From positions 558,001 through 622,000 of the forward strand of contig CAWJKP010000005.1 in the NCBI GenBank assembly GCA_963843465.1: a DNA stretch of 64,000 bases, given 5' to 3'. The stretch is from CAWJKP01 sp963843465 (GTDB taxonomy: Bacteria > Planctomycetota > Planctomycetia > Pirellulales > Thermoguttaceae). The notes under the pieces are model-generated. The model was not told where the DNA came from. It did no database searches and worked only from the letters and a program-made list of their open reading frames with translations. Both the position numbers and the translations under genes were made by a program. This document shows, piece by piece, positions 18,051 through 27,157 of this stretch; position 1 is the first letter of the stretch, and each line of letters begins with the position of its first letter.

Positions 18051-19793
18051 TCACTCGCTGACGGGCACCGGACCGGCCAGAAGCTCGTACTCCGAGATGG
18101 GCGTCATGTCGCCGGTGAGGATCCGCTCGCAGTTGGTCCGCAGAACCGGCATCCGCGTCTCGATGAACCGCTTGGCGACCCGCCGCTTGCGCTCGTTGTT
18201 GGCCCCTTGCGCCAACAGCAGGTGGCCGACGATCACGGCGATCGCCGAATCGACGAGCTTCCGCCCCGAGAGGTCCAGGTAGGTGCTGGACTGCGACTTG
18301 ACGAACTTCACCGCATCGAGGATCCGCTGCTTGCCGTCCACCAGGCGCCCTTGCAGCTCGGCCAAGAGCGGGTCGTCGTAGCGGACCTTCTCGTGCTCGG
18401 CCACGTAGCCCTCGAAGGCCCCCGAGGAGACCCCGCGGACCGCCGCCACGACCTGCAACTGGCTGGTCCCCTCGTAGATCGTGGTGATGCGGGCGTCGCG
18501 GAGATCGCGCTCGGCGGCGTAGTCCTTCATGTAGCCCGAGCCGCCCAGCACCTGGATCGTGTCGTAGGCCACGGAGCAGCACATCTCCGAGCAATAGTAC
18601 TTGCTCATCGGCGTGAGCATGCCGTTGGTCCGCTTGTAGCCCCGCGAGGCCTGCTTCCGTTGCTTCTGCTCCTCCTTGTCCAGGTTGGCCACCTGTTCGA
18701 GGATCCGCAGGTTGTTGTTCTCCAGGTCGCAGAGGCGGCTGGTCTCGTAGGCCAGGGCCCGGGCCGCCTCGATGGAGATCTTCATCTCGGTGACCAGCTC
18801 GGCCACCGCCGGCAGCCTCTCGATGGGCACGCCGAACTGCTGCCGGGTGTGGGCGTAGGTCCGCGCCAGGCGATAGGCCGCCTCGGCGATCCCCAGCGAC
18901 TGCGCCGCAATGCCCACGCGGGCGCCGTTCATCAACGCCAGCACGTAGGTGATCAGGCCCCGCTGCCGCTCGCCGATCAGCCGGGCGGGCGTGTTGTCGT
19001 AGACCAGCTCGCAGGTCGGCGAGCCGTGGATCCCCAGCTTGTTCTCCAGGTGCCGCACCTTCACCCGCTCCGACCGCTCGGAAATGAAGAGGCTCAGTCC
19101 GCGGCCATCGCTGATCTCCGGCTCGCTGCGGGCCAGCGTCAAGAGGATCTCGCCGCAGCCGTTGGTGATGAACCGCTTCACGCCGTTGAGGACCCACTGG
19201 CCGTTTTCGTCCTGGCTGGCCCGCAGGCGGACCGCCTGCAGGTCGCTGCCGGCGTCGGGCTCGGTGAGCACCATCGCCCCGGTGACCTTGCCGTAGGCGA
19301 ACCGCGGCAGGATCTCCTCTTTGATCGAGTCGTCGGCGAAGGCGTAAATCGTCTCGGCGATGCCTTGCAGGCCGAACATGTTCATGAAGGAGGCGTCGGC
19401 CCGGCTGACCATCTCGGTGGCCATGGTGTAGATCAGGTTCGGGCAGTTCAGCCCGCCGTACTTGCGGGGCAGGGTGAAGCCCATCAGGTCGGCCTGCGCC
19501 ATGCGGTCGAGGTTCTCGCGGACCAGGGGGTGATAGGTGACCGTGCCGTCGTCGTTATGCGTGTTGCCCTCGTGGTCCACCTGTTCGGCGTTGACGGCGA
19601 CCGTCTCGGCGGCTACCTGCCCGGTGATCTCCAGCACGCGGCGATAGTTGTCCAGGGCGTCGTCCAGGTCCCGCGGCGCGTAGTCCGCCTCTCCGTTGGG
19701 AGTGCGGTCCTCCTGGACCCGGGCCAGCTCCTTCACGTCGATGTGGTGGAAGAGAAACTGGAGGTCCTCGTTATCGAGAAAGAAGTTTCCCAC
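18051..19793 (-). CDS. Acyl-CoA dehydrogenase
   Basis: An FAD-dependent acyl-CoA dehydrogenase of 580 residues that passes electrons to ETF. The ACAD signatures are AMVLTEPDAGSDLQAVRL near residue 190, RFITNGCGEILLTLA, NKLGIHGSPTCELVY, QSLGIAEAAYRLARTYAHTR, and QVLGGSGYMKDYAAERDLRDA with ITTIYEGTSQLQ. The catalytic Glu sits in TIYEGTS or the preceding helix. About 180 residues longer than short-chain family members; the extra C-terminal part (residues 430-580) is helical. It is the third gene of the etfB-etfA-ACAD cluster, and a palindromic repeat lies in the gap to etfA. Confidence 0.92.
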   Translation of the reverse strand: MGNFFLDNEDLQFLFHHIDVKELARVQEDRTPNGEADYAPRDLDDALDNYRRVLEITGQVAAETVAVNAEQVDHEGNTHNDDGTVTYHPLVRENLDRMAQADLMGFTLPRKYGGLNCPNLIYTMATEMVSRADASFMNMFGLQGIAETIYAFADDSIKEEILPRFAYGKVTGAMVLTEPDAGSDLQAVRLRASQDENGQWVLNGVKRFITNGCGEILLTLARSEPEISDGRGLSLFISERSERVKVRHLENKLGIHGSPTCELVYDNTPARLIGERQRGLITYVLALMNGARVGIAAQSLGIAEAAYRLARTYAHTRQQFGVPIERLPAVAELVTEMKISIEAARALAYETSRLCDLENNNLRILEQVANLDKEEQKQRKQASRGYKRTNGMLTPMSKYYCSEMCCSVAYDTIQVLGGSGYMKDYAAERDLRDARITTIYEGTSQLQVVAAVRGVSSGAFEGYVAEHEKVRYDDPLLAELQGRLVDGKQRILDAVKFVKSQSSTYLDLSGRKLVDSAIAVIVGHLLLAQGANNERKRRVAKRFIETRMPVLRTNCERILTGDMTPISEYELLAGPVPVSE

Positions 19794-19822
19794 GGACAGG
19801 CTCCCGACGGATGACTTGATTT

Positions 19823-19884
19823 GTACTCCTCACGCTCCGCGTGAGGTTCGGTGCGTTTGGCCTCACGCGGAGCGTGAGGAGTAC
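19823..19884. repeat. Double-palindrome intergenic element, copy 2
   Basis: GTACTCCTCACGCTCCGCGT opens it and CACGCGGAGCGTGAGGAGTA closes it, with both arms themselves palindromic. It lies between acyl-CoA dehydrogenase and etfA. A CCCTCTCCCGGAGGGAGAGG hairpin follows at 19935-19955, at the 3' end of etfA, and may be a terminator or processing site. Confidence 0.85.
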
Positions 19885-19961
19885 ATTGTGGCGTCCAAAA
19901 TGATTCGTCTATCGCAATTTCCCCTCACCCTAACCCTCTCCCGGAGGGAGAGGGGACCGGA

Positions 19962-20990
19962 CTACTTTCGCTCCCGCAGCGATTTGATCATCATCGGGAT
20001 GATCTTCTTCAGGTCGCCGACGATGCCGTAATGGGCCACGGAGAAGATGGGGGCGTCCTTGTCGGTGTTGATGGCGACGATCTTGGCCGACTCTTCCATG
20101 CCCGCCCGGTGCTGCACCGCGCCGGAGATGCCGGCGGCGATGTACAGGGCGGGCCGCACGGTGGTCCCCGTCTGGCCGACCTGGTGCTCCTTGCCGATGA
20201 AGCCGCTGTCGACCGCGGCGCGGCTGGCGCCCACGGCCCCGCCGATCACCCCGGCCAGCTCGTGGATCAGGCGGAAATCCTCGCGGTTGCCCACGCCGCC
20301 GCCGCCGGCGACGATCACCCGCGCGCCTTTGAGGTTCACCTTGCGGGGCTCGACGTGCCGCTGGATGAGCTTCACGGCCAGCAGCACCTCGTCGATGGTC
20401 ACCTGCTCCCGGATCACGCTGCCCTCGCGCTTCTCGTCGGGCTCGACCAGCGCCATCACGCCCTCGCGGACCGTGGCCATCTGCGGCCACCAATCGTAGT
20501 TGACGATCGTGGCGATGATGTTGCCGCCGAAGGCCGGGCGGATCTGCAAGAGGAGCTTCTCGTGGACCTGCTTGGTCCGCGGATCGGTGACGTTGGCGAT
20601 CTCCAGGTCGGTGCAGTCGGCCGTCATCCCGGCCCGCATCTGCGAGGCCACCCGCGGCGCCAAGTCCCGGCCCACGGCCGTGGCCCCGTACATCACGATC
20701 TGCGGGGCGTATTTCTGGATCAGCTCGCAGAGCACGTGGGCATAGGGCCGCGTCTGGTAGTGGCCCAGCTTGGGGTCGTCGACCAGGTAGACCTTGTCAA
20801 CCCCCTGCGCGATGAGCCGCCGCGGCAGCCCGTCGAGGTTGGCCCCGGGCAGCACCGCGCCCACCTTGACCCCCAGCCGGCCGGCCAGCTCCCGCGCCTT
20901 TCCGCACAGCTCCAAGACCACGTCGTGCAGCGAGCCGTCTTCCTGCTCGGCAAACACCCAGACTTCGCCCTGACGGTTCGGTTCTATCAT
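19962..20990 (-). CDS. etfA: Electron transfer flavoprotein alpha subunit
   Basis: ETF-alpha binds FAD and takes electrons from acyl-CoA dehydrogenases. ATG at 20990 starts EVWVFAEQEDGSLHDVVLEL. The FAD domain is clear: ARVIVAGGGGVGNREDFRLI, GAVGASRAAVDSGFIGKEHQ, QTGTTVRPALYIAAGISGAV and IVAINTDKDAPIFSVAHYGI. 342 residues, usual length. It follows etfB by 78 bp and precedes the acyl-CoA dehydrogenase, so all three serve one beta-oxidation electron route. Confidence 0.93.
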   Translation of the reverse strand: MIEPNRQGEVWVFAEQEDGSLHDVVLELCGKARELAGRLGVKVGAVLPGANLDGLPRRLIAQGVDKVYLVDDPKLGHYQTRPYAHVLCELIQKYAPQIVMYGATAVGRDLAPRVASQMRAGMTADCTDLEIANVTDPRTKQVHEKLLLQIRPAFGGNIIATIVNYDWWPQMATVREGVMALVEPDEKREGSVIREQVTIDEVLLAVKLIQRHVEPRKVNLKGARVIVAGGGGVGNREDFRLIHELAGVIGGAVGASRAAVDSGFIGKEHQVGQTGTTVRPALYIAAGISGAVQHRAGMEESAKIVAINTDKDAPIFSVAHYGIVGDLKKIIPMMIKSLRERK

Positions 20991-21013
20991 TGGTTCTCTC
21001 GTTATCCCTTCCC

Positions 21014-21065
21014 GTACTCCTCTCGCTCCGCGAGAGGGTAACGTCACGCGGAGCGTGACGAGTAC
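21014..21065. repeat. Double-palindrome intergenic element, copy 3
   Basis: GTACTCCTCTCGCTCCGCGA opens this copy and GCGGAGCGTGACGAGTAC closes it. It fills most of the etfB-etfA gap. The left arm differs from the other copies at paired positions (CTCGC..GCGAG), so pairing is conserved rather than the sequence itself. Confidence 0.85.
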
Positions 21066-21068
21066 GGA

Positions 21069-21983
21069 TTAGCCCAACGTGCGGTCCACCACCAGCTCGT
21101 GGATCAACTGGCGAACGCCTTCCGCGGTCGGCGGAACTTCGGTAAATCCTTCCTTGGTCAGCACGATCGCTTGAATGCGAAAAACCTTCGTCGGCGAGCC
21201 GGCCAGGCCGCACCGCCCGAGGTCGGCGTGGATGTCGTCCAGGTTCCACTGTTCCAGCAGCAGGCCCCGCTGCTTCAGCGCCGTCGAGCGCCGTTGGACC
21301 TCCGCTCGCTGGGCCTCTTCCGCAGCCTCGGGCAGGTCGCGTTTCACGTCAGCCTCGACTTCGGCGACGACTTGCGCCCGCTTGTAACGCATCATCCGCC
21401 GGGCGGCCAGCGGCCGCGGCTTGTTGGCCGTATTGATCACGGTCACCAGCACCGGCAGCTTCGCCTCGACGATCTCCCAGCCCCGGCCCACATTACGGCG
21501 GATCCGCACCACGCCGTCGGCGATGCCCAGCAATTCGTCCAGGTAGGTGATCTGCGTCAGGCCGAGCTTCTCCGCCGTTTGCGGTCCGACCTGGGCCGTG
21601 TCGCCGTCGATCGCCTGCCGGCCGCAGAAGACGAAGTCGTAACGGCCGATGGTCCTTACCGCCTGGCCGAGGATATAGCTGGTAGCCAGAGTATCGCTGG
21701 CGGCGGCGCGGCGGTCGGTGATCAGGATCGCGCGATCCGCCCCCCGCCAGAGCGAGGCACGCAACACGTCCGCAGCCCTCGGGGGACCCATGCTGACCAC
21801 GGTCACCCTCCCACCGTAGGCGCCTTTGATCTGCAGCGCCGTTTCCAGGGCGTGCAGATCTTCCGGGTTGAAGATCGTCGGCAGCGCGGCGCGGTTGACG
21901 GTGCCGTCTTCCTTCATCGCTTCGGCGGTGATGTTGGCCGTGTCGGGGACCTGTTTCACCAGAACAATACTGTCGTACGCCAC
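21069..21983 (-). CDS. etfB: Electron transfer flavoprotein beta subunit
   Basis: ETF-beta, partner of EtfA. The N-terminus is IVLVKQVPDTANI, then NPEDLHALETALQIKG, RVTVVSMGPPRAADVLRASL and FVFCGRQAIDGDTAQVGPQT (the ETF-beta signature). 304 residues, longer than the usual 250-260 because of a C-terminal extension with QRRSTALKQRGLLLEQWNLD. It begins the etfB-etfA-ACAD cluster. Confidence 0.92.
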   Translation of the reverse strand: MAYDSIVLVKQVPDTANITAEAMKEDGTVNRAALPTIFNPEDLHALETALQIKGAYGGRVTVVSMGPPRAADVLRASLWRGADRAILITDRRAAASDTLATSYILGQAVRTIGRYDFVFCGRQAIDGDTAQVGPQTAEKLGLTQITYLDELLGIADGVVRIRRNVGRGWEIVEAKLPVLVTVINTANKPRPLAARRMMRYKRAQVVAEVEADVKRDLPEAAEEAQRAEVQRRSTALKQRGLLLEQWNLDDIHADLGRCGLAGSPTKVFRIQAIVLTKEGFTEVPPTAEGVRQLIHELVVDRTLG

Positions 21984-22333
21984 GGTAGATACTCCGCAAA
22001 CTGCGTAGAGTAAAACGCCGAAAATTAACAGTCCGACCCCGCCGGGTCAAGAGGCATTGCAAGAAACGTGAAAAGAAACCTATTATGGAGGGGATATTGG
22101 CCGCCTGCGAGGACTTTTGGCAGTCAAAAACAGGTGCGTGACACAAACCATGGCCCAGGGGCCTACCACCCGGGGAATCTCGTACCTCCTGTGTAGGGAA
22201 CATCGCGAGTCGCAGACCTTTCAGTCGGGATGGTGAACCGGATATAATAACCTTGGGAAATGCCCCAAACGAGGGCCCGACTAAGGCCCCCTGACTGACC
22301 TCCGGCGATCTGTTTTTTGAAGGAGGGCGAACG
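21984..22333. promoter_or_regulatory. Gap with a likely promoter for the 22334 operon
   Basis: 350 bases with no supported gene. TATAAT at 22243-22248 with TTCAGT 17 bp upstream could drive the small gene at 22334. The SD GAAGGAGG lies just before that gene's ATG. Nothing else stands out. Confidence 0.45.
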
Positions 22334-22690
22334 ATGGCCAAGAAAGCCAAACCGCACGGCAAGGCGCGTGACGACAGGATGGAGAAGCAGTTGGACATGC
22401 CCGTCGCGTTCGACGCGGCCGGTAATCTGATTAAGCTCCGCGACGTCAAGAAGCGGGGGCGTGGCTCGGTGCTGCCCCTCGAATCGCTGAGCCCTGAGAA
22501 GAAGGTCGAACTCACGGTCAAGCGCATCGAGCTCCAACCTGCGTTCGAGGTAGCCATGGTCGGGGGCGGGATCGTGGATAAGCAACGTGCGATCGAAGAA
22601 GTGAAGGCCCAGACTGACATAGGGATGGTCCTTACGGAAATTGAACAACGAACTATCGAGAACCTCCTTGAAGAAGTTGCGACCAAGTAG
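22334..22690 (+). CDS. Hypothetical protein, 118 aa
   Basis: A strong SD (GAAGGAGGGCGAACG) precedes ATG. The protein is charged: KKAKPHGKARDDRMEKQLDM, then PLESLSPEKKVELTVKRIEL and GIVDKQRAIEEVKAQTDIG. I do not recognise it. It is 24 bp ahead of the next gene on the same strand, so the two may form a small operon. Confidence 0.65.
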   Translation: MAKKAKPHGKARDDRMEKQLDMPVAFDAAGNLIKLRDVKKRGRGSVLPLESLSPEKKVELTVKRIELQPAFEVAMVGGGIVDKQRAIEEVKAQTDIGMVLTEIEQRTIENLLEEVATK

Positions 22691-22714
22691 CAACCCCAAT
22701 CCTAGGAGCCTTCA

Positions 22715-23047
22715 ATGCCCGGCGAACCGCAGCGTACGAAGGAGCTGCCGCTCGTTCTGAGCGTTACGGTGCTCGGAATCGACTCCAATTACGAGCCGGT
22801 TACGCAGGCCGCGTTCCAATACCGGGAAAAGCATGTTTACCCCTGCCTTCAAATGAAGGGGTTCACCGTCAAGAACTTCCAGGGTCCTCTCGCCCGCAGA
22901 TACTATGTAGCTCCCGAGGCAAGGAAACCCGAAGTCGAATACCTCACCGGGGTGGGTCACGGAGCGTACAACCTCTATACGGGCGACCACGGAAATGTCA
23001 TCTTCCAAGTCGCCAACTACCATGCGGATGAGGCGAGACTGAGTTGA
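22715..23047 (+). CDS. Short protein resembling the N-terminal part of a caspase-like peptidase
   Basis: 110 residues. VEYLTGVGHGAYNLYTGDHG (H in VGHG) followed by VIFQVANY resembles the His box of caspase-like or C25-type peptidase domains. The expected Cys box (a strand ending in SC) is missing because the gene stops at 23047, so it is probably truncated or inactive. The SD is AGGAG 9 bases before ATG. It follows the 118-aa gene. The family call is tentative. Confidence 0.5.
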   Translation: MPGEPQRTKELPLVLSVTVLGIDSNYEPVTQAAFQYREKHVYPCLQMKGFTVKNFQGPLARRYYVAPEARKPEVEYLTGVGHGAYNLYTGDHGNVIFQVANYHADEARLS

Positions 23048-23087
23048 ATCTCCTAATGGGATAGTTTTCGGAGAGCCTCTTAGTCGC

Positions 23088-25004
23088 ATGACCACACCGT
23101 CAACACCGGCTGACGACTCTGCACTTGCTCCGGTTGCTGCCCGGATCCTCTCATCCGCAATCGGAGCCAACGATGTGGCCGCCTTCTGGACGGCAGTCCT
23201 ACCGCTTGTGATGTCGGCTTCCCAGAGCGACTTCGTGGCCCTGGCCACCCCCGCAGCGGGGAAATGGACCGCCGCGGCCAAGGCCGGCTCTCCCCAAGCA
23301 CTTCCTGCCGGCCTGCTGGCGGAGGTGCTCGATCGCCAGTCTGGCGGAACTGCCGCCGGCTGGGCTGCCGCTGTCTTGGGCGACAATGAGGCGATTGCTT
23401 TGCACGGTCCCCCAACCGCCGATCCTCGCCAGGCCCTGGCCATCTTGACCGCCTTGATGCCCGTGCTGCGGGACGCGCGAAAGGCGGTCATCCGCCGCCA
23501 GCAGGACCAACGCCATATCCAGCGTCTGGAAGCGGTCTTGGAGATTGCCAGCCAGTGGAACCAGACGCGGGAGCTGGAACCTTTGCTGGTCCAAATGGCC
23601 GAGGCCGCGACCCGGCTCTTCGGCGCGGATCGGGCCAGCATCTTTCTCTGGGACCGTCGCCGGCATCTGCTCATCGGCCGGCCGGCCCTGGGCGTCAAGG
23701 GGGGCGAGTTGCGACTGCCGGACGATCGGGGCGTCGTCGGGCAGGTGATCCAGTCGGGCCAAGCGCTCCGCGTCGACGCCGCCACGGAAGCCGACCAGAT
23801 CGACCGCCAAGTCGACGCCCAAACGGGCTACCGCACCAAGACCCTGCTCTGCGTCCCGCTCCGCGGCCGCTCTGGGGAGCTCTTCGGCGCATTCGAGCTG
23901 ATCAACAAGCGTTCCGGCACGTTCACCGCCGAGGACGAAGCGGGCCTCAAGGAGCTCGCCGGCCACGCCGCCGTCGCCCTGGAGAACACCCAAGACCGCC
24001 AGCAACTCGACCGGCTGCTGACGACCCATCGCCAGATCACCGACGAGGCCGCCCAGCAGGTCCGCCTGATCGGCGAGAGCCGCGCGATGACCGCCCTGCG
24101 GGCGATGGTCCAGCGGGTGGCGGGCACGGAACTGGCCGTGCTGATCCTGGGCGAAAACGGAACCGGCAAGGAAGTGGTGGCCCAATCGATCCACTTTCTC
24201 AGCGGCCGGCGGCACAAGCCGATGGTGGCCGTCAACTGCGCCGCGATTCCCGACACGTTGGCCGAAAGCGAGTTGTTCGGCCACGAGAAGGGGGCCTTTA
24301 CCGACGCCCGCGAGACCCGCCTGGGCAAGTTCGAGCTGGCCGCCGACGGCACGCTCTTCCTCGACGAGATCGGCGACCTGAGTCTCAGCGCCCAAGCGAA
24401 GCTGCTCCGCGTGCTCGAGGAAAGGGTGATCGTCCGCGTCGGCGGCTCGACGCCGATCCACACCGACGCCCGGGTCCTGGCCGCGACCAACCAGGACCTG
24501 GCCGAGATGGTCCGCCAGAAGCGTTTTCGCGAGGATCTCTATTTCCGCCTGGCGGTGGTCACCTTGGAGATTCCTCCGCTGCGGGAGCGTCCCGACGACA
24601 TTCTGCCGCTGGCGGAGCATCTGTTGGCCGATTTCTGTCAGAAAGCCCGCCGCAAGGCCCCCTCGTTCTCCGACTCCGCCCGCAAGCGATTGGCATCCCA
24701 CAGTTGGCCGGGCAATGTCCGCGAGCTGCGGAATCTGATGGAGCGCCTGGCTTATCTTTCGCCCGAGGACCACGTCGAGGCGGAGGATCTGGCCTTCATT
24801 CTCTCTCCTCGGAGAACGGAAACGCTGCCCGCGATCGCCAACCAGCCGTTGGCCGAAGCGACCATTGAGTTTCAGATCGCGTATATCAAGCGTCAGATCG
24901 AGCAGGCGGGGGGGAACATGAGCCAGGCGGCAACCAACCTGGGCCTGCACCGCTCGAACCTCTACCGCAAGATGCGTCAACTGGGCATGTCCGTTCCCAG
25001 CTAG
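23088..25004 (+). CDS. Sigma-54-type transcriptional regulator with GAF domain
   Basis: 638 residues. An N-terminal region of unclear fold (1-140) precedes a GAF domain (about 150-310: LFGADRASIFLWDRRRHLLI, GVVGQVIQSGQALRV, LLCVPLRGRSGELFGAFELI). An AAA+ domain (about 325-555) follows: Walker A GENGTGKE, FGHEKGAFTDA, Walker B LFLDEIGDL, and R-finger region REDLYFRL. A Fis-type HTH ends it (ANMSQAATNLGLHRSNLYRK). The GAFTGA loop that touches sigma-54 reads GAFTDA here. It senses an unknown ligand and activates promoters at a distance. No obvious target is adjacent. Confidence 0.92.
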   Translation: MTTPSTPADDSALAPVAARILSSAIGANDVAAFWTAVLPLVMSASQSDFVALATPAAGKWTAAAKAGSPQALPAGLLAEVLDRQSGGTAAGWAAAVLGDNEAIALHGPPTADPRQALAILTALMPVLRDARKAVIRRQQDQRHIQRLEAVLEIASQWNQTRELEPLLVQMAEAATRLFGADRASIFLWDRRRHLLIGRPALGVKGGELRLPDDRGVVGQVIQSGQALRVDAATEADQIDRQVDAQTGYRTKTLLCVPLRGRSGELFGAFELINKRSGTFTAEDEAGLKELAGHAAVALENTQDRQQLDRLLTTHRQITDEAAQQVRLIGESRAMTALRAMVQRVAGTELAVLILGENGTGKEVVAQSIHFLSGRRHKPMVAVNCAAIPDTLAESELFGHEKGAFTDARETRLGKFELAADGTLFLDEIGDLSLSAQAKLLRVLEERVIVRVGGSTPIHTDARVLAATNQDLAEMVRQKRFREDLYFRLAVVTLEIPPLRERPDDILPLAEHLLADFCQKARRKAPSFSDSARKRLASHSWPGNVRELRNLMERLAYLSPEDHVEAEDLAFILSPRRTETLPAIANQPLAEATIEFQIAYIKRQIEQAGGNMSQAATNLGLHRSNLYRKMRQLGMSVPS

Positions 25005-25258
25005 ATCGCTTACCAGCGCGACTGCCCCCAGCGGCCTCACTTGGCTCGGGGACTTCCAAGCTCATCGTGTAGCCCGGCAGGAGAGTGTGGTCGTTCGGGT
25101 CACCAAGCGGCCCTTTGCGGACATAGAGCATCCGAGAAAGGAGCAGATGTCTTGAAAACCGTGCCTCGCAACGGGGGCCGCCCACCTCCGAATGTCGGAC
25201 GGAGCTGGATTACGTAACTGCCGTAACCGTACCGGATTACGAAAAATACTCGATGCCC

Positions 25259-25286
25259 TTGGCGGGCGGGCATGTCGTGGTATAAT
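25259..25286 (+). promoter_or_regulatory. Promoter of the truncated tRNA-Lys gene
   Basis: TTGGCG (25259-25264), a 16-bp spacer and a perfect TATAAT (25281-25286) lie about 104 bp upstream of the tRNA. It would now transcribe into the element. Confidence 0.5.
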
Positions 25287-25389
25287 AGACCCTTACGACT
25301 TCCAGCGGCTGCTGCGGCCAGCAGGCGCCCGAACGGCAATTCCAAGCCTATTTGCGACCTTGGTGGAAGTCAACGGTTTGCGATGCCTG

Positions 25390-25429
25390 GCCTCCTTAGC
25401 TCAATTGGCAGAGCATCTGACTCTTAATC
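25390..25429 (+). tRNA. tRNA-Lys(CTT) 5' part, cut after the anticodon loop
   Basis: The acceptor 5' strand GCCTCCT, TA, the D arm GCTC-AATTGGCA-GAGC, TCTGA and the anticodon loop CTCTTAA match tRNA-Lys(CTT). After TC the sequence (GCTAAACTGG) no longer fits the needed TCAGA stem, and no variable or T arm follows. The gene is broken, so the rest of it should be at the far end of an insertion or lost. This marks the boundary with the accessory region. Confidence 0.8.
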
Positions 25430-26264
25430 GCTAAACTGGATAATATGGGAAGTATGGGAATTGTGCATAAAATATCAGTAAACGTATTAGTGGCAATCAC
25501 TTACACACGATTCTTGCCCTTTCCGCGAAGCCCCACAAAACCCCCTCTACAGGCTTGAACGGGCGTCAGTGACGCCTGCTAACTCTGTCACTTTTGTGCC
25601 TCGAATAATTTTCTCCGAGGCCCCTGTCAGTGAAATCTCTGCGATTCTGGCCCGCGTCCTGTCATGCGCCAGTCATGGTCCCCGCGCGGTATCCGACAGG
25701 AAAGCAACGACCTCCGTGGAACCTCCTTCGGGCCGACCTCCGGTGCCTGTCCCGGCAAGAGATCGCCGACCGCGTTCAGGGCAACAGCAAGCCTCACAGG
25801 CTTAGACGGGCGTCAGTGACGCCCGTTTGTCCACTCGCCCTCCATCCACGTCTTAAACAGCTTTCCGAGGCCGCCACAAAATCTCGGCAGATTCTTGAAC
25901 GCCTGCCAACCAGCCGCTAACAGGTTGTGACTTTCAATCGGAGATACAACACCAAGAACGGCCCCGTCTGCTGGTAGCAGCTACCCCATAGAGATTGCCT
26001 CAATGGTTACAGCAGAACGATCCCCCGGGGGACTGACAATCTATCGGGGAATATCCTACCGCTTTTCGGACTTCGCTCGCTTGCCCGTGGTAGGTTTTCG
26101 AGTCAGGCCAATGCTTCTCGCGGCAGCCGAACGCACCGCAACGCACGGCACGGGCACCCTCCTCGCAATCTCTTCTTTGCGTTCACGTTCGCGTTCGCGC
26201 CCACGTTTCTCCCACTTCCCTGCTAATTCCCTGCTAATTCCCTGCGCCCTCTGGAGGCAACATC
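25430..26264. other. Decayed left-end region with two hairpin repeats and a sigma-factor remnant
   Basis: No intact gene. AGGCTTNNACGGGCGTCAGT followed by GACGCC occurs at 25553 and 25799. The second copy completes a palindrome (ACGGGCGTCA/TGACGCCCGT) plus TTT, like a terminator. Between them, 25760-25790 (CGGCAAGAGATCGCCGACCG) matches the QEIANRVQ segment of the sigma factor at 26265, so this is a relic of a third cassette copy. At 26186-26250 are GTTCGC and TTCCCTGCTAA tandem units. Confidence 0.55.
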
Positions 26265-26870
26265 GTGTGCGGGACGAGTGACAAGACGAGTGACGCGGAC
26301 GACCCAAGCGATGAGGAGCTGCTATCCCTCTACCAGGCCAGCGGCGACGAGACCTATTTCGAGGTCATCTACCACCGCCGAAAGGATGGGCTACGGCGTT
26401 TCCTGTTGAAGTTCCTCCATCATCAGCGCCACGATCAGATCGACGACCTGATTCAGATCGTCTTCGCCGAGTTGTACCACCTGGCCCCGACCATCGACCG
26501 AGGCAAGTTCTCCGTAGGTGGCTGGCTCCTGCAATGTGCTGAGTGTCGTGCGCGAGACCTGATCCGCCGGTCAACGGCCAGCAAGCGATACACCGGGACA
26601 GCCGAGTCACAAGTCCGGGAGAGCGATAAGCTCAGCGACGAAGACCCCTCCGATGCGGTGTCCCAGCAAGAGATCGCCAACCGCGTTCAGAACATGGTCC
26701 GGTGCTTGCCGCCCGAGGAGCAAGAGGCTGTCCTCCTGACGCTCGAAGGTCTCAGCCGGCGAGAGGGGGCTGCCAAGCTGGGCATCACGCCGGGCGCGTT
26801 CCAGGGTCGCCTCGCGCGCGGCATCCTGGCCCTGCAAGTCATACCAGCACGACGATGGAGACCGCCATAG
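26265..26870 (+). CDS. ECF-like RNA polymerase sigma-70 family factor, copy 1
   Basis: A 201-residue sigma factor with GTG start (SD GGAGG, 10 bases). Region 2 spans about 20-90 (SLYQASGDETYFEVIYHR, HHQRHDQIDDLIQIVFAELY), and region 4 about 140-195 (MVRCLPPEEQEAVLLTLEGL, REGAAKLGITPGAFQGRLAR). No anti-sigma gene is adjacent. It is 60% or so like copy 2 at 27158 by eye, and each is followed by a DUF4326 reading frame. It could drive the element's own promoters; that is untested. Confidence 0.82.
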   Translation: MCGTSDKTSDADDPSDEELLSLYQASGDETYFEVIYHRRKDGLRRFLLKFLHHQRHDQIDDLIQIVFAELYHLAPTIDRGKFSVGGWLLQCAECRARDLIRRSTASKRYTGTAESQVRESDKLSDEDPSDAVSQQEIANRVQNMVRCLPPEEQEAVLLTLEGLSRREGAAKLGITPGAFQGRLARGILALQVIPARRWRPP

Positions 26871-26871
26871 G

Positions 26872-27006
26872 GTGAGGAATACTGACAAACACATAGGCTG
26901 GTGCCCCGAGTGGTGCAAGGGCCGCATCGTCAACCTCCGTGAGACCAACAAGGCCGGCGCGTTCATCGGTTGTGGGAGCAAATTGGAAAAGCCGGTGCTC
27001 GTCTGA
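26872..27006 (+). pseudogene. Truncated DUF4326 gene, copy 1
   Basis: GTG at 26872, two bases after the sigma stop, opens a 44-residue frame. GWCPEWCKGRIVNLRETNKA and FIGCGSKLEKP align with the start of the intact DUF4326 protein at 27762 (HAGWCPEWCEGRIVNIRETG, FIGRGSKWGNPFPI). It ends at TGA where the intact copy goes on, so about 60 C-terminal residues with the GCHC cysteine motif are missing. Confidence 0.7.
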
Positions 27007-27157
27007 ACCACCGTTACGAAGTCTCTCCGAGCCGCATCCGGGCGGCTCGTTGCTTTTCAGAAACCAGCGTCAGAGATTCTGCGACTCTCATAGTGAAGTG
27101 AGAGTCGCCGTGAAACTCAAAGACATTGGTTCCCTGCGCACCTTGGGAGACAACGCG

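Noticed and set aside
18207..19814. Plus-strand frame of 535 codons
   Set aside because: Shadow of the acyl-CoA dehydrogenase gene, His/Leu/Gly-rich.
23199..25040. Minus-strand frame of 613 codons
   Set aside because: Antisense to the sigma-54-type regulator.
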